Origin: Sphingomonas sp. PR090111-T3T-6A
GTDB taxonomy: Bacteria > Pseudomonadota > Alphaproteobacteria > Sphingomonadales > Sphingomonadaceae
Length of the DNA stretch: 64,000 bases
Direction of reading: 5' to 3'
NCBI RefSeq assembly: GCF_000383095.1
Contig: NZ_AORL01000022.1
Coordinates: 1-64,000 of the forward strand
Below the pieces are notes generated by a model, which made no database searches, was not told the origin of the DNA, and saw only the letters and a list, made by a program, of their open reading frames with translations. Of the stretch, positions 27,077-34,638 are shown one piece after another (the first letter of the stretch is position 1; each line of letters opens with the position of its first letter). The position numbers and the translations under genes are program-made.

Positions 27077-28032
27077 CGCTCGCCCGCCTCCTCCTCGCGA
27101 TGATGCTGGCGGTGCTGCTGCCCGGCGCGGCAGAGGCGGCGTCCTATTGCACCGTCTCCTCGCCGGCCTTCACCTTCCAGCCCTCCTCCTCCTACGACGT
27201 GCAGGCACAGGCCATCCCAGCGATCGGCGGACAGGCGGGCCTCACCTGCAACGCCTCGTCGATCAGCCTGCTCGGCACCAACTATGCGAACGCGACGATG
27301 ACGAGCGCCAACGGCTTCAAGCTCATGGCCGGCCCCGGCGGCGACGCCATCCCCTTCAGCGTCTCGGCCGATCAGGCGGGGACCATCCCGTTCACGCAGG
27401 GCGGGACGGTCAATTATACGAGCAGCTCGCTCCTCTCGCTGGGCATCCTGACCGGCGGCACCTTCACGCCGATGACGTATATGAAACTCGCCGCCGGCCC
27501 GAACGTCGCCGCCGGCACCTATACCGACACGCTGACGGTCGCCTGGAGCTGGAACATCTGCATCGTGGCGGTGGTGGTGTGCGTCACCTCCGACACCGGC
27601 ACGGGCACCTCGACGATCGTGGTGACGCTCAAGGTCAATCCCGACTGCAAGATCACCGCGAACGACGTCAGCCTCGGCAGCGCGCCGCTCGCCAGCCAGT
27701 TCAGCATGGCCACCAGGGCGGTGCTGACCGACTGCACCAAGGGCAGCATTTATCAGGTGTCCTTCACCGCCGGCGGCAACAACAGCGCGCGACCATGGCG
27801 GGCGATGAGCGACACCGGCGGCCACAGCCTCCAGTACAACATCTACCTCCCCGACGGCGTCACCATCTGGGACCAGAGCAATCCGCAGACCAACCAGGCC
27901 AATGGCGGCAAGGGCACCGGCCTCGTCTCGCCCGCCCAGCAGCAGACCTACAGGATCGGCGTCAACCCGGCCCAGACCACCCCGCCGGCGGGCCATTACA
28001 CCGACACGGTGAGCGTCGTGCTCAGCTTCTGA
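27067..28032 (+). CDS. Two-domain SCPU protein, probable CsuE-like tip adhesin
   Basis: A 321-residue secreted protein with signal peptide (to about AEA, residue 23) and two SCPU-type domains: about 24-160 (ASYCTVSSPAFTFQPSSSYDV, AGTYTDTLTVAWSW) and about 190-321 (VNPDCKITANDVSLG, GHYTDTVSVVLSF). The last gene of Csu operons encodes such a two-domain tip adhesin, so the role is inferred from structure and place. The link between domains is unusually hydrophobic (WNICIVAVVVCV) with a Cys pair. The start is GTG: 27067, or 27073, which gives a GTGA overlap with the usher stop. Confidence 0.87.
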   Translation: MPVTLARLLLAMMLAVLLPGAAEAASYCTVSSPAFTFQPSSSYDVQAQAIPAIGGQAGLTCNASSISLLGTNYANATMTSANGFKLMAGPGGDAIPFSVSADQAGTIPFTQGGTVNYTSSSLLSLGILTGGTFTPMTYMKLAAGPNVAAGTYTDTLTVAWSWNICIVAVVVCVTSDTGTGTSTIVVTLKVNPDCKITANDVSLGSAPLASQFSMATRAVLTDCTKGSIYQVSFTAGGNNSARPWRAMSDTGGHSLQYNIYLPDGVTIWDQSNPQTNQANGGKGTGLVSPAQQQTYRIGVNPAQTTPPAGHYTDTVSVVLSF

Positions 28033-28082
28033 ACGCGCCCAAGCGGCTCGACAGGCGGGAGATTCTGTGGTGGGGGAAGGCC

Positions 28083-28511
28083 ATGTCGACGCCCCTTGCG
28101 CTGTTTCCGCTGCTGGCCCTGCTGGCCGTGCCTGCCCCGTCGCAGGCCGCCGCCATCGACGTGGCCGTCACCAACGTCACCTCCACGCGAGGGCGCATCC
28201 ATGTCGACATCTGCCCGCAGGAGAAGTTCCTGAAGGAGGATTGCCCCTATTCGGCCGAGGCGCCCGCGACGATCGGCACCACCGTCGTCACCGTGCCCGA
28301 CGTGCCGCCCGGCCGCTATGCCGCGCAGGTCTTCCATGACCGCAACGGCAACGGGAAGGTGGACCGCGCGCTGTTCGGCATCCCGACCGAGCCGCTCGGC
28401 TTCTCGCGCGACGCGCCCGTCCATATGAGCCCGCCCAAATTCGCCGATGCCGCCTTCGATCATGGCAGCGAGCGGCAGCGCATCACGCTTGCGCTGCGCA
28501 GCTTCCTCTGA
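28083..28511 (+). CDS. Secreted DUF2141 protein
   Basis: A 142-residue secreted protein with a signal peptide (MSTPLALFPLLALLAVPAPSQA). The DUF2141 domain shows IDVAVTNVTSTRGRIHVDIC, PPGRYAAQVFHDRNGNGKVD and GIPTEPLGFSRDA. The family has no established function and is common in bacteria with elaborate outer envelopes. GGGGGAAGG precedes the ATG at 28083. It sits 50 bp after the tip adhesin and 10 bp before hpnN, joining the two groups. A second member lies after hpnL. Confidence 0.9.
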   Translation: MSTPLALFPLLALLAVPAPSQAAAIDVAVTNVTSTRGRIHVDICPQEKFLKEDCPYSAEAPATIGTTVVTVPDVPPGRYAAQVFHDRNGNGKVDRALFGIPTEPLGFSRDAPVHMSPPKFADAAFDHGSERQRITLALRSFL

Positions 28512-28521
28512 GGGCGCCGGC

Positions 28522-31113
28522 ATGATCCGTTCCCTCGATCGCCTCATCGCGCTTGCCTGCCGCCGCCCGTGGTGGGTGGTGGCGACGGCCGTGCTGCTGA
28601 CGCTGGGCGCCGTCCTCTTCACCGCCGACCGCTTCGCGATGACGACCGACACTTCGGCGCTGATCGCCGACACCGTCGGCTGGCGCGTGAACGAGAAGAA
28701 GATGGACGCCGCCTTCCCACAGAACGGCGATTCCGTGCTGGTGGTGATCGACGGCCGGACGCCCGAGCTGGCCGAGCGCGCCGCCGCCGGCCTCGCCGCG
28801 AAGATGGCCGCCGACCCCGCCCATTTCCGCCGCGTCACCCGCCCGGACGGCGGCGATTTCTTCGCGCGCGAGGGCCTGCTGTTCGGCAGCGAGGCGGATG
28901 TCGCCGCCGCGACCAAGCAGATGATCGACGCCCAGCCCTTCCTCGGGCCGCTCGCCGCTGATCCCTCGCTGCGTGGCGTGGCGGGTGCGCTCGATACGAT
29001 GCTGCAAGGCGTCGCGCGCGGCGATGCGACGCTCGCCCAGATCGACCGGCCGATGGCGGCGCTGGCCGACGCGCTCGACACGCAGGCGAAGGGCAAGCCG
29101 GCCTTCTTCTCGTGGCAGGCGCTGTTTGGCAGCGACAAGGGTTCGCTCGCCGCACCGAAACGTCGCCTCGTGTTGGCGACGCCGGTGCTCGATTATGGTT
29201 CGCTGATGCCGGGCGAGCCGGCCACCAACGCGGTGCGCGCGGCGGCGGCCGGGCTCGGCCTCGACCCCGCGCATGGCGTGACGATCCGCCTCACCGGCTC
29301 GGTGCCGCTCGCCGACGAGGAGTTCGCCAGCCTCGCCGACCATGCGTGGCTGGTTGGCGCGGTGATGGTCGCGGCGATGCTGCTGACGCTCCGGCTGGCG
29401 GTGCGCTCGTGGAAGATCGTCGGCACGATCCTCGTCACCACGATCGCGGGCCTCGTCGTCACCACCGCCATCGGCCTCGCCGCCGTGGGGCAGCTCAACC
29501 TGATCTCGGTGGCCTTCATCCCGCTCTTCGTCGGGCTCGGCGTCGATTTCGGCATTCAGCTCGGCGTGCGCTTCCAGGCCGAGCGGCTGGAGCATGAGGA
29601 CCATGCCGCCGCGATGTGCGCCGCCGCCCGCGCGCTCGGCGCGCCGCTGCTGCTGGCGGCGGGCGCGGTGTGCCTCGGCTTCATGGCCTTCCTGCCGACC
29701 GCCTATGTCGGCATCGCGGAGCTGGGCGTGATCGCCGGCCTCGGCATGGTCGTGGCGCTGGCGCTGTCGGTGACGTTACTCCCCGCGCTGCTGATGCTGC
29801 TCAAGCCGGGGCATCCGCAGGCAGAGCTGGGCAACCCCAGCCTCGCGCCGGTCGACGCCTTCCTGATGCGCCGCCGCAGGCGCGTGCTGGGTGTGTTCGG
29901 CGTGTCGATGGTGGCGAGCATCGCCAGCCTCGCCTTCGTCCATTTCGACTTCAACCCGCTTCACCTGCGCAATCCCAACGGCGAGGCGATGGCGACTCTC
30001 TCCGATCTGGTCCACGATCCCGATCGCGACCCCAACACGATCGACATCCTCGCCACCGACCTGACGCACGCGCAGGCGCTGTCGGACACGCTCTCCAAGC
30101 TCCCCGAGGTCGGCCACGCCGTCACCGCGGCGAGCTTCGTGCCCGAGGATCAGGAACCCAAGCTCGCCCTGATCGGCAATGCCTCGGCGCTGCTGGACTT
30201 CACGCTCAACCCCTTCGCGCCCGCCGCACCGCCCGGCGATGCCGAGACGGTCGCGGCGCTGCGCCACACCGCCGATGGCCTGCGGACCGCCGCCACCGGC
30301 CAGACCCGCGCGGACGCCGACGCCCGCCACCTCGCCGATGCCTTCCAGCGCCTCGCCAGCGCCCCGGAGACAACCCGCACCGCGGCGACCGCGATGCTGG
30401 TGCCGCCGCTGAACACGATGCTCGACCAGATGCGCTCGGCGCTCGCCGCCCAGCCGGTGACGGTCGACACCCTCCCGCCCGAGATCAGGCAGGACTGGAT
30501 CGCGAAGGATGGGCAGGCCCGCGTCCAGCTCGTCGCCGCGGGCACCGATCGCAGTGGACCGGCGCTCGCCGCCTTCGTCCGCGCCGTCCGCCATGTCGCG
30601 CCTTCGGCGACCGGCACGGCCGTCTCGACGCAGGCCGCCGCGCACACCGTCGCCATGGCCTTTGTCGAGGCGGGGCTGCTGGCGCTGCTCGCGGTGAGCC
30701 TGCTGCTCTATGCGGTGCTGCGCGATATACGCGAGGTGGCGTTCACGCTGGCGCCGGTGGTGCTGTCAGGCTTCCTGACGCTCGGGACGTGCGTGCTGAT
30801 CGGCCAGCCGATCAACTTCGCCAACATCATCGCCTTCCCGCTGCTGTTCGGGGTGGGCGTCGCCTTCCACATCTATTTCGTGATGGCGTGGCGGAGCGGG
30901 GCGAGCGATCTCATCCAGTCGCCGCTCGCCCGCGCCGTGTTCTTCTCGGCGCTGGCGACAGGGAGCGCGTTCGGATCGCTCTGGCTGTCGCGCCATCCGG
31001 GCACCGCCAGCATGGGCAAGATCCTGATGATCTCGCTCGCCTGGACGCTGGTCTGCGCGCTGATCTTCGAGCCGGCGCTGCTGGGGGACAACAAGCGCGA
31101 ACGCCGCGCCTGA
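28522..31113 (+). CDS. hpnN: Hopanoid RND transporter HpnN
   Basis: HpnN is the RND-superfamily (MMPL-like) transporter that moves hopanoids from inner to outer membrane. The 863-residue protein has TM1 near residues 17-34, a periplasmic domain starting DTSALIADTVGWRVNEKKMDAAF, a block of five helices (about 275-440) with LNLISVAFIPLFVGLGVDFGIQLG, a second periplasmic domain, and a final helix block with FANIIAFPLLFGVGVAFHIYF. The acidic residue in VDFGIQLG is the usual proton-relay position. I use the ATG at 28522 (MIRSLDRLIALA). It ends 15 bp from convergent hpnM. Confidence 0.95.
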   Translation: MIRSLDRLIALACRRPWWVVATAVLLTLGAVLFTADRFAMTTDTSALIADTVGWRVNEKKMDAAFPQNGDSVLVVIDGRTPELAERAAAGLAAKMAADPAHFRRVTRPDGGDFFAREGLLFGSEADVAAATKQMIDAQPFLGPLAADPSLRGVAGALDTMLQGVARGDATLAQIDRPMAALADALDTQAKGKPAFFSWQALFGSDKGSLAAPKRRLVLATPVLDYGSLMPGEPATNAVRAAAAGLGLDPAHGVTIRLTGSVPLADEEFASLADHAWLVGAVMVAAMLLTLRLAVRSWKIVGTILVTTIAGLVVTTAIGLAAVGQLNLISVAFIPLFVGLGVDFGIQLGVRFQAERLEHEDHAAAMCAAARALGAPLLLAAGAVCLGFMAFLPTAYVGIAELGVIAGLGMVVALALSVTLLPALLMLLKPGHPQAELGNPSLAPVDAFLMRRRRRVLGVFGVSMVASIASLAFVHFDFNPLHLRNPNGEAMATLSDLVHDPDRDPNTIDILATDLTHAQALSDTLSKLPEVGHAVTAASFVPEDQEPKLALIGNASALLDFTLNPFAPAAPPGDAETVAALRHTADGLRTAATGQTRADADARHLADAFQRLASAPETTRTAATAMLVPPLNTMLDQMRSALAAQPVTVDTLPPEIRQDWIAKDGQARVQLVAAGTDRSGPALAAFVRAVRHVAPSATGTAVSTQAAAHTVAMAFVEAGLLALLAVSLLLYAVLRDIREVAFTLAPVVLSGFLTLGTCVLIGQPINFANIIAFPLLFGVGVAFHIYFVMAWRSGASDLIQSPLARAVFFSALATGSAFGSLWLSRHPGTASMGKILMISLAWTLVCALIFEPALLGDNKRERRA

Positions 31114-31128
31114 CGTCCCCCCGGAAGC

Positions 31129-31710
31129 TTATTTCACCGCGTCGAGCTGGCCGAGCCGCTTCGCCATCGCGGAGAGGCCGCCCTTCTGGATGGTCGACGC
31201 CAGATCGGCCCGCTGGAGCGCGAGGTTGGAGACGCCGCTCGAGATCACGTCGACGATCTTCCACTGGCCGGCCGACTGGCGCATCCGGTAGAAGAGCGTG
31301 TCGGTGCCGATCGTCACCTTCACCACCCGATCCGGCCCGCGCTCGATCACCTTGGGGTCGACCAAGAATTTCTCGCCCGAATAGCTGGTGAAGTTGCGCG
31401 CCAGCGACACCGCCGAATGCCGGGTCAGCGCCTGAATCGCCGCCGCCTTGTCCGCCGCCGACGCGCTCGCCCAAGCCGGCCCCGCCACCAGCGCCGCAAT
31501 TCCGGGCATGTCGTAATAGGCCTTCACGATCGTCTCGAAGCGATCGGCGCGGCCGGCAAGCGGCAGCTTCGCTTTCATGACGGAGATCACGGCATCGTTA
31601 TAAGCCCCGATCCGTCCCGCCGAATCGCCGGGCTCCGCCTGCGCCACAGCCGGGATCGCCATCAGCGCCAGCGCGGCGGCCATGCGTGTCTTGTATGTCA
31701 CGGTCGTCAT
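31129..31710 (-). CDS. hpnM: Hopanoid-associated periplasmic protein HpnM (MlaC/Tgt2-like)
   Basis: A 193-residue periplasmic protein with signal peptide (MAAALALMAIPAVAQA segment, cleaved near residue 25). The body has YNDAVISVMKAKLPLAGRADRFETIV, YYDMPGIAALVAGP, FTSYSGEKFLVDPKV and GQWKIVDVISSGVSNLALQRAD, the MlaC/Ttg2D pattern. In hopanoid loci this is HpnM, expected to ferry lipid through the periplasm with HpnN; direct proof is limited. It is divergent from ispH and convergent with hpnN. Confidence 0.93.
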   Translation of the reverse strand: MTTVTYKTRMAAALALMAIPAVAQAEPGDSAGRIGAYNDAVISVMKAKLPLAGRADRFETIVKAYYDMPGIAALVAGPAWASASAADKAAAIQALTRHSAVSLARNFTSYSGEKFLVDPKVIERGPDRVVKVTIGTDTLFYRMRQSAGQWKIVDVISSGVSNLALQRADLASTIQKGGLSAMAKRLGQLDAVK

Positions 31711-31772
31711 CCTTTGGTCAGCGCAGCTTCATCGCGGATGGCGTCATAACCGGCTCTGAACAAGGGTCGAGC

Positions 31773-31799
31773 CGAAAGGTTGCATGCTGTGACCTTTCG
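31773..31799. promoter_or_regulatory. Inverted repeat between hpnM and ispH
   Basis: Perfect 8-bp arms CGAAAGGT (31773-31780) and ACCTTTCG (31792-31799) flank an 11-bp centre containing GCATGC. It lies in the 141-bp divergent region between hpnM and ispH, 52 bp before the ispH start. It could be an operator for either promoter or a hairpin in the ispH leader. No known regulator motif is recognised. Confidence 0.4.
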
Positions 31800-31851
31800 C
31801 CGATGCGGCGAAGCGACTATGTGTGCGCGCCATACCCGCCTGGAGATATTG

Positions 31852-32802
31852 ATGGTAAAGGTGCTTCTCGCCCAACCCCGTGGCTTTTGCGCAGGCGTCA
31901 TCCGCGCGATCGACATCGTGGATCAGGCGCTGGATCGGGTGGGGGCGCCCGTTTATGTCCGTCATGAAATCGTTCACAACCGTCATGTGGTCGACACATT
32001 GAAGGCCAAGGGCGCCGTGTTCGTCGAGGAGCTGAACGAGGTGCCGACCGGCGCCGTCACCATCTTCTCCGCGCATGGCGTGAGCCGCACCGTGCAGGCG
32101 GACGCCGAAGCGCGCGGGCTGCCCGTGATCGACGCGACCTGCCCGCTGGTGAGCAAGGTGCATATCCAGGGCCGGCGCTATGTTCAGGCGGGGCGCACGC
32201 TGGTCCTGATCGGCCATGCCGGCCATCCGGAAGTGGAGGGCACGCTCGGCCAGATCGACGGCGAGGTCCATCTCGTCGGCACGCCCGAGGAGGTCGAGAG
32301 CCTGCCGCTCGCGCTCGACGCGCCGATCGCCTACATCACGCAGACCACGCTCTCGGTCGACGACACCCGCGCGATCATCGGGGCGCTGACCGCCCGCTTC
32401 TCCGACGTCACCGGCCCGGACACGGCCGACATCTGCTACGCCACGCAGAACCGCCAGTCGGCGGTGCGCGAGCTGTGCGAACATGCGGACATGCTGCTCG
32501 TCGTCGGCAGCCCGAACAGCTCCAACTCCAACCGCCTGCGCGAAATCGGCGAGGAGATGGGCAAGCCCAGCTTCCTCGTCGCCGACGGGTCGCAGCTCGA
32601 TCCGCGCTGGCTGGAGGGCGTCGAGACGATCGGCCTCACCGCCGGCGCCTCGGCCCCGGAAGAGCTGGTGCAGAGCGTCATCGCCGCGATCCGCGCGGTC
32701 ACCTCCGTCACCGTCGAGACCCTCGACGGCCTCGAAGAGAATGTGCAGTTCCGCCTGCCGCCGGCGCTCGATCGCCTGCCCCAGCGCGCTCGCGTAGCCT
32801 AA
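31852..32802 (+). CDS. ispH: 4-hydroxy-3-methylbut-2-enyl diphosphate reductase
   Basis: IspH is the last enzyme of the MEP pathway and makes IPP and DMAPP. The 316-residue protein has the three 4Fe-4S ligands Cys13 (RGFCAG), Cys97 (DATCPLV) and Cys195 ([10 protein letters not shown]), as well as the catalytic-region motifs [16 protein letters not shown] and [11 protein letters not shown]. The ATG at 31852 follows GGAG at 31842-31845; the frame is open upstream without support. It lies nine bases before hpnH, so isoprenoid supply and hopanoid elongation are probably co-expressed. Confidence 0.98.
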   Translation: MVKVLLAQPRGFCAGVIRAIDIVDQALDRVGAPVYVRHEIVHNRHVVDTLKAKGAVFVEELNEVPTGAVTIFSAHGVSRTVQADAEARGLPVIDATCPLVSKVHIQGRRYVQAGRTLVLIGHAGHPEVEGTLGQIDGEVHLVGTPEEVESLPLALDAPIAYITQTTLSVDDTRAIIGALTARFSDVTGPDTADICYATQNRQSAVRELCEHADMLLVVGSPNSSNSNRLREIGEEMGKPSFLVADGSQLDPRWLEGVETIGLTAGASAPEELVQSVIAAIRAVTSVTVETLDGLEENVQFRLPPALDRLPQRARVA

Positions 32803-32811
32803 GGACTTAAT

Positions 32812-33957
32812 ATGGGCCTCCCCCTCGCCGTCACCGCGCGCATCGGCGCCTACACCGTCAAGCAGCACATCAAGGGCGGCAAATATCCGCTCGTGCTGAT
32901 GCTGGAGCCGCTGCTGCGCTGCAATCTCGCCTGCCCCGGCTGCGGCAAGATCGACTATCCGGACGCGATCCTGAACCAGCGCCTGAGCTTCCAGCAGTGC
33001 ATGGACGCGATCGACGAATGCGGCGCCCCCGCCGTCTCGATCGCGGGCGGCGAGCCGCTGCTCCACCGCGAGATGCCCAAGATCGTCGAGGGCTATCTGG
33101 CGAAGAAGAAGCTCGTCATCCTGTGCACCAACGCGCTGCTGCTCAAGAAGAAGATCGACGACTACAAGCCGCACAAGTTCTTCACCTGGTCGATCCATCT
33201 CGATGGCGACAAGGCGATGCACGACCATGCGGTCGATCAGGCGGGCACCTATGAGGTCGCGGTCGAGGCGATCGAGATGGCCAAGTCCAAGGGCTTCCGC
33301 GTGCAGGTCAACTGCACGGTGTTCGACGGCGCCGATCCGGCCCGCCTCGCCGCCTTCTTCGACGAGATGAAGCGCCTCGACGTCGAGATCACGCTCTCGC
33401 CGGGCTACGCCTATGAGCGCGCCTCGGATCAGGAGCATTTCCTCACCCGCGAGCGCACCAAGAAGTTCTTCCGCGACGTCTTCTCGCGCGGCAACGGGGC
33501 GAAGAACTGGGCGTTCACCAACTCGCCGCTGTTCCTCGACTTCCTCGCCGGCAACCAGAGCTACCAGTGCACGCCCTGGTCGATGCCGCTGCGCACCGTC
33601 TTCGGCTGGCAGAAGCCGTGCTACCTCGTCGGCGAAGGCTATGTGAAGACCTTCTCCGAGCTGATGGAAGGCACCGAATGGGAGAAGTTCGGCGTCGGCA
33701 AGTACGAGAAGTGCTCGAACTGCATGGTCCATTGCGGCTTCGAAGGCACGGCTGCGACCGACGCGATCCGTCACCCGCTCAAGATGTTCAACGCCGGCCG
33801 CAAGGGCATCCGCACCACCGGCCCGATGGCGCAGGATATCGACCTCAGCACGGCGCGCCCGGCCGAGGACGTCTATTCAAGCCATGTCGAGCGCGAGCTA
33901 GCGCTGATCGCCAAGAACAAACCCGGCGCGTCCAAGCATGTTGTAACCGCGGACTAA
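32812..33957 (+). CDS. hpnH: Adenosyl-hopene transferase HpnH (radical SAM)
   Basis: HpnH adds the 5'-deoxyadenosyl group to diploptene, the first step to elongated C35 hopanoids. The 381-residue protein has the radical SAM cluster motif Cys37, Cys41, Cys44 (RCNLACPGCGK), the GGEPLL motif near residue 81 and a C-terminal cysteine-bearing region (KCSNCMVHCGFEG) typical of the HpnH/SPASM-like end. It follows ispH closely. Its last 60 bases overlap, on the opposite strand, the 3' end of hpnG. Confidence 0.97.
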   Translation: MGLPLAVTARIGAYTVKQHIKGGKYPLVLMLEPLLRCNLACPGCGKIDYPDAILNQRLSFQQCMDAIDECGAPAVSIAGGEPLLHREMPKIVEGYLAKKKLVILCTNALLLKKKIDDYKPHKFFTWSIHLDGDKAMHDHAVDQAGTYEVAVEAIEMAKSKGFRVQVNCTVFDGADPARLAAFFDEMKRLDVEITLSPGYAYERASDQEHFLTRERTKKFFRDVFSRGNGAKNWAFTNSPLFLDFLAGNQSYQCTPWSMPLRTVFGWQKPCYLVGEGYVKTFSELMEGTEWEKFGVGKYEKCSNCMVHCGFEGTAATDAIRHPLKMFNAGRKGIRTTGPMAQDIDLSTARPAEDVYSSHVERELALIAKNKPGASKHVVTAD

Positions 33958-34638
33958 TTTCCGCATCGCGCGGTCGGCGTCCATCGCGACGCCGATCAGC
34001 GCGGGGAGCTGCCACGGCCGCGTCAGGATCGCGAGCAGCACCGCCCCGATCCGAACCCCGCCGTCCGGCCCCATCGCCACCTGCGCCGCTCTCGGCAGCG
34101 TACGGTCGGCGGCGTCCGAGATCACACGGGCGACCACGAAGGGCAGATTGTGCCGCTCGGCCACACGGGCTGCGATGTGGCTCTCCATGTCGCAGGCGCA
34201 GGCGCGCGTGGAGAAGTGCAGATCCTCCTTCTGCCGCGCCGTCACCACCATGTCGCCGTCCGCATGGATGCGCCCGACGATCGCGCCCGGCAGCACCGCC
34301 GCGACACGATTGATCCACGCCCTGGACGCCTCGGTCTTGCGCGAAGGGGCCTGTCCGAGCGGCTTGTGCTCGCGCTTGGTGGCGCCGGCGCCGACGCTCC
34401 ATTCGCGCCGCTCCATGCCGGACGGCGAAATGGTGCCGACCACCCAGTCACCCACTTCCATTCGGGGTGCCAGCGCGCCGGCCAGACCCATCGACAGGAT
34501 CGCCGTGGCCCCTGCCGCGACGCCCGCCTCCAGCTCGGCCTCCAGCCGCACCGGATCGGTGCCGCCTGCGACGACCTGAACCCCCTCGCGCTTCAAGGCC
34601 TTGGCCTCGCGCTTCATGCCTGTCGCGATCAGGATCAT
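33898..34638 (-). CDS. hpnG: Hopanoid-associated nucleoside phosphorylase HpnG
   Basis: HpnG removes adenine from adenosylhopane, giving (phospho)ribosylhopane. The 246-residue protein belongs to the purine nucleoside phosphorylase/MTA-SAH nucleosidase fold: ILIATGMKREAKAL at the start, LSMGLAGALAPRMEVGDWVVG (about 50-70), and ACDMESHIAARVAERHNLPFVVARVISD with the DMES substrate motif. The ATG at 34638 overlaps the shc stop (TGATG). Its 3' end crosses into hpnH on the other strand by 60 bp. Confidence 0.93.
   Translation of the reverse strand: MILIATGMKREAKALKREGVQVVAGGTDPVRLEAELEAGVAAGATAILSMGLAGALAPRMEVGDWVVGTISPSGMERREWSVGAGATKREHKPLGQAPSRKTEASRAWINRVAAVLPGAIVGRIHADGDMVVTARQKEDLHFSTRACACDMESHIAARVAERHNLPFVVARVISDAADRTLPRAAQVAMGPDGGVRIGAVLLAILTRPWQLPALIGVAMDADRAMRKLVRGYNMLGRAGFVLGDQR

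Noticed and set aside
22902-28032. The SCPU genes as spore coat genes
   Set aside because: The chaperone and usher genes beside them show an archaic chaperone-usher pilus system; the spore coat U name is historical.
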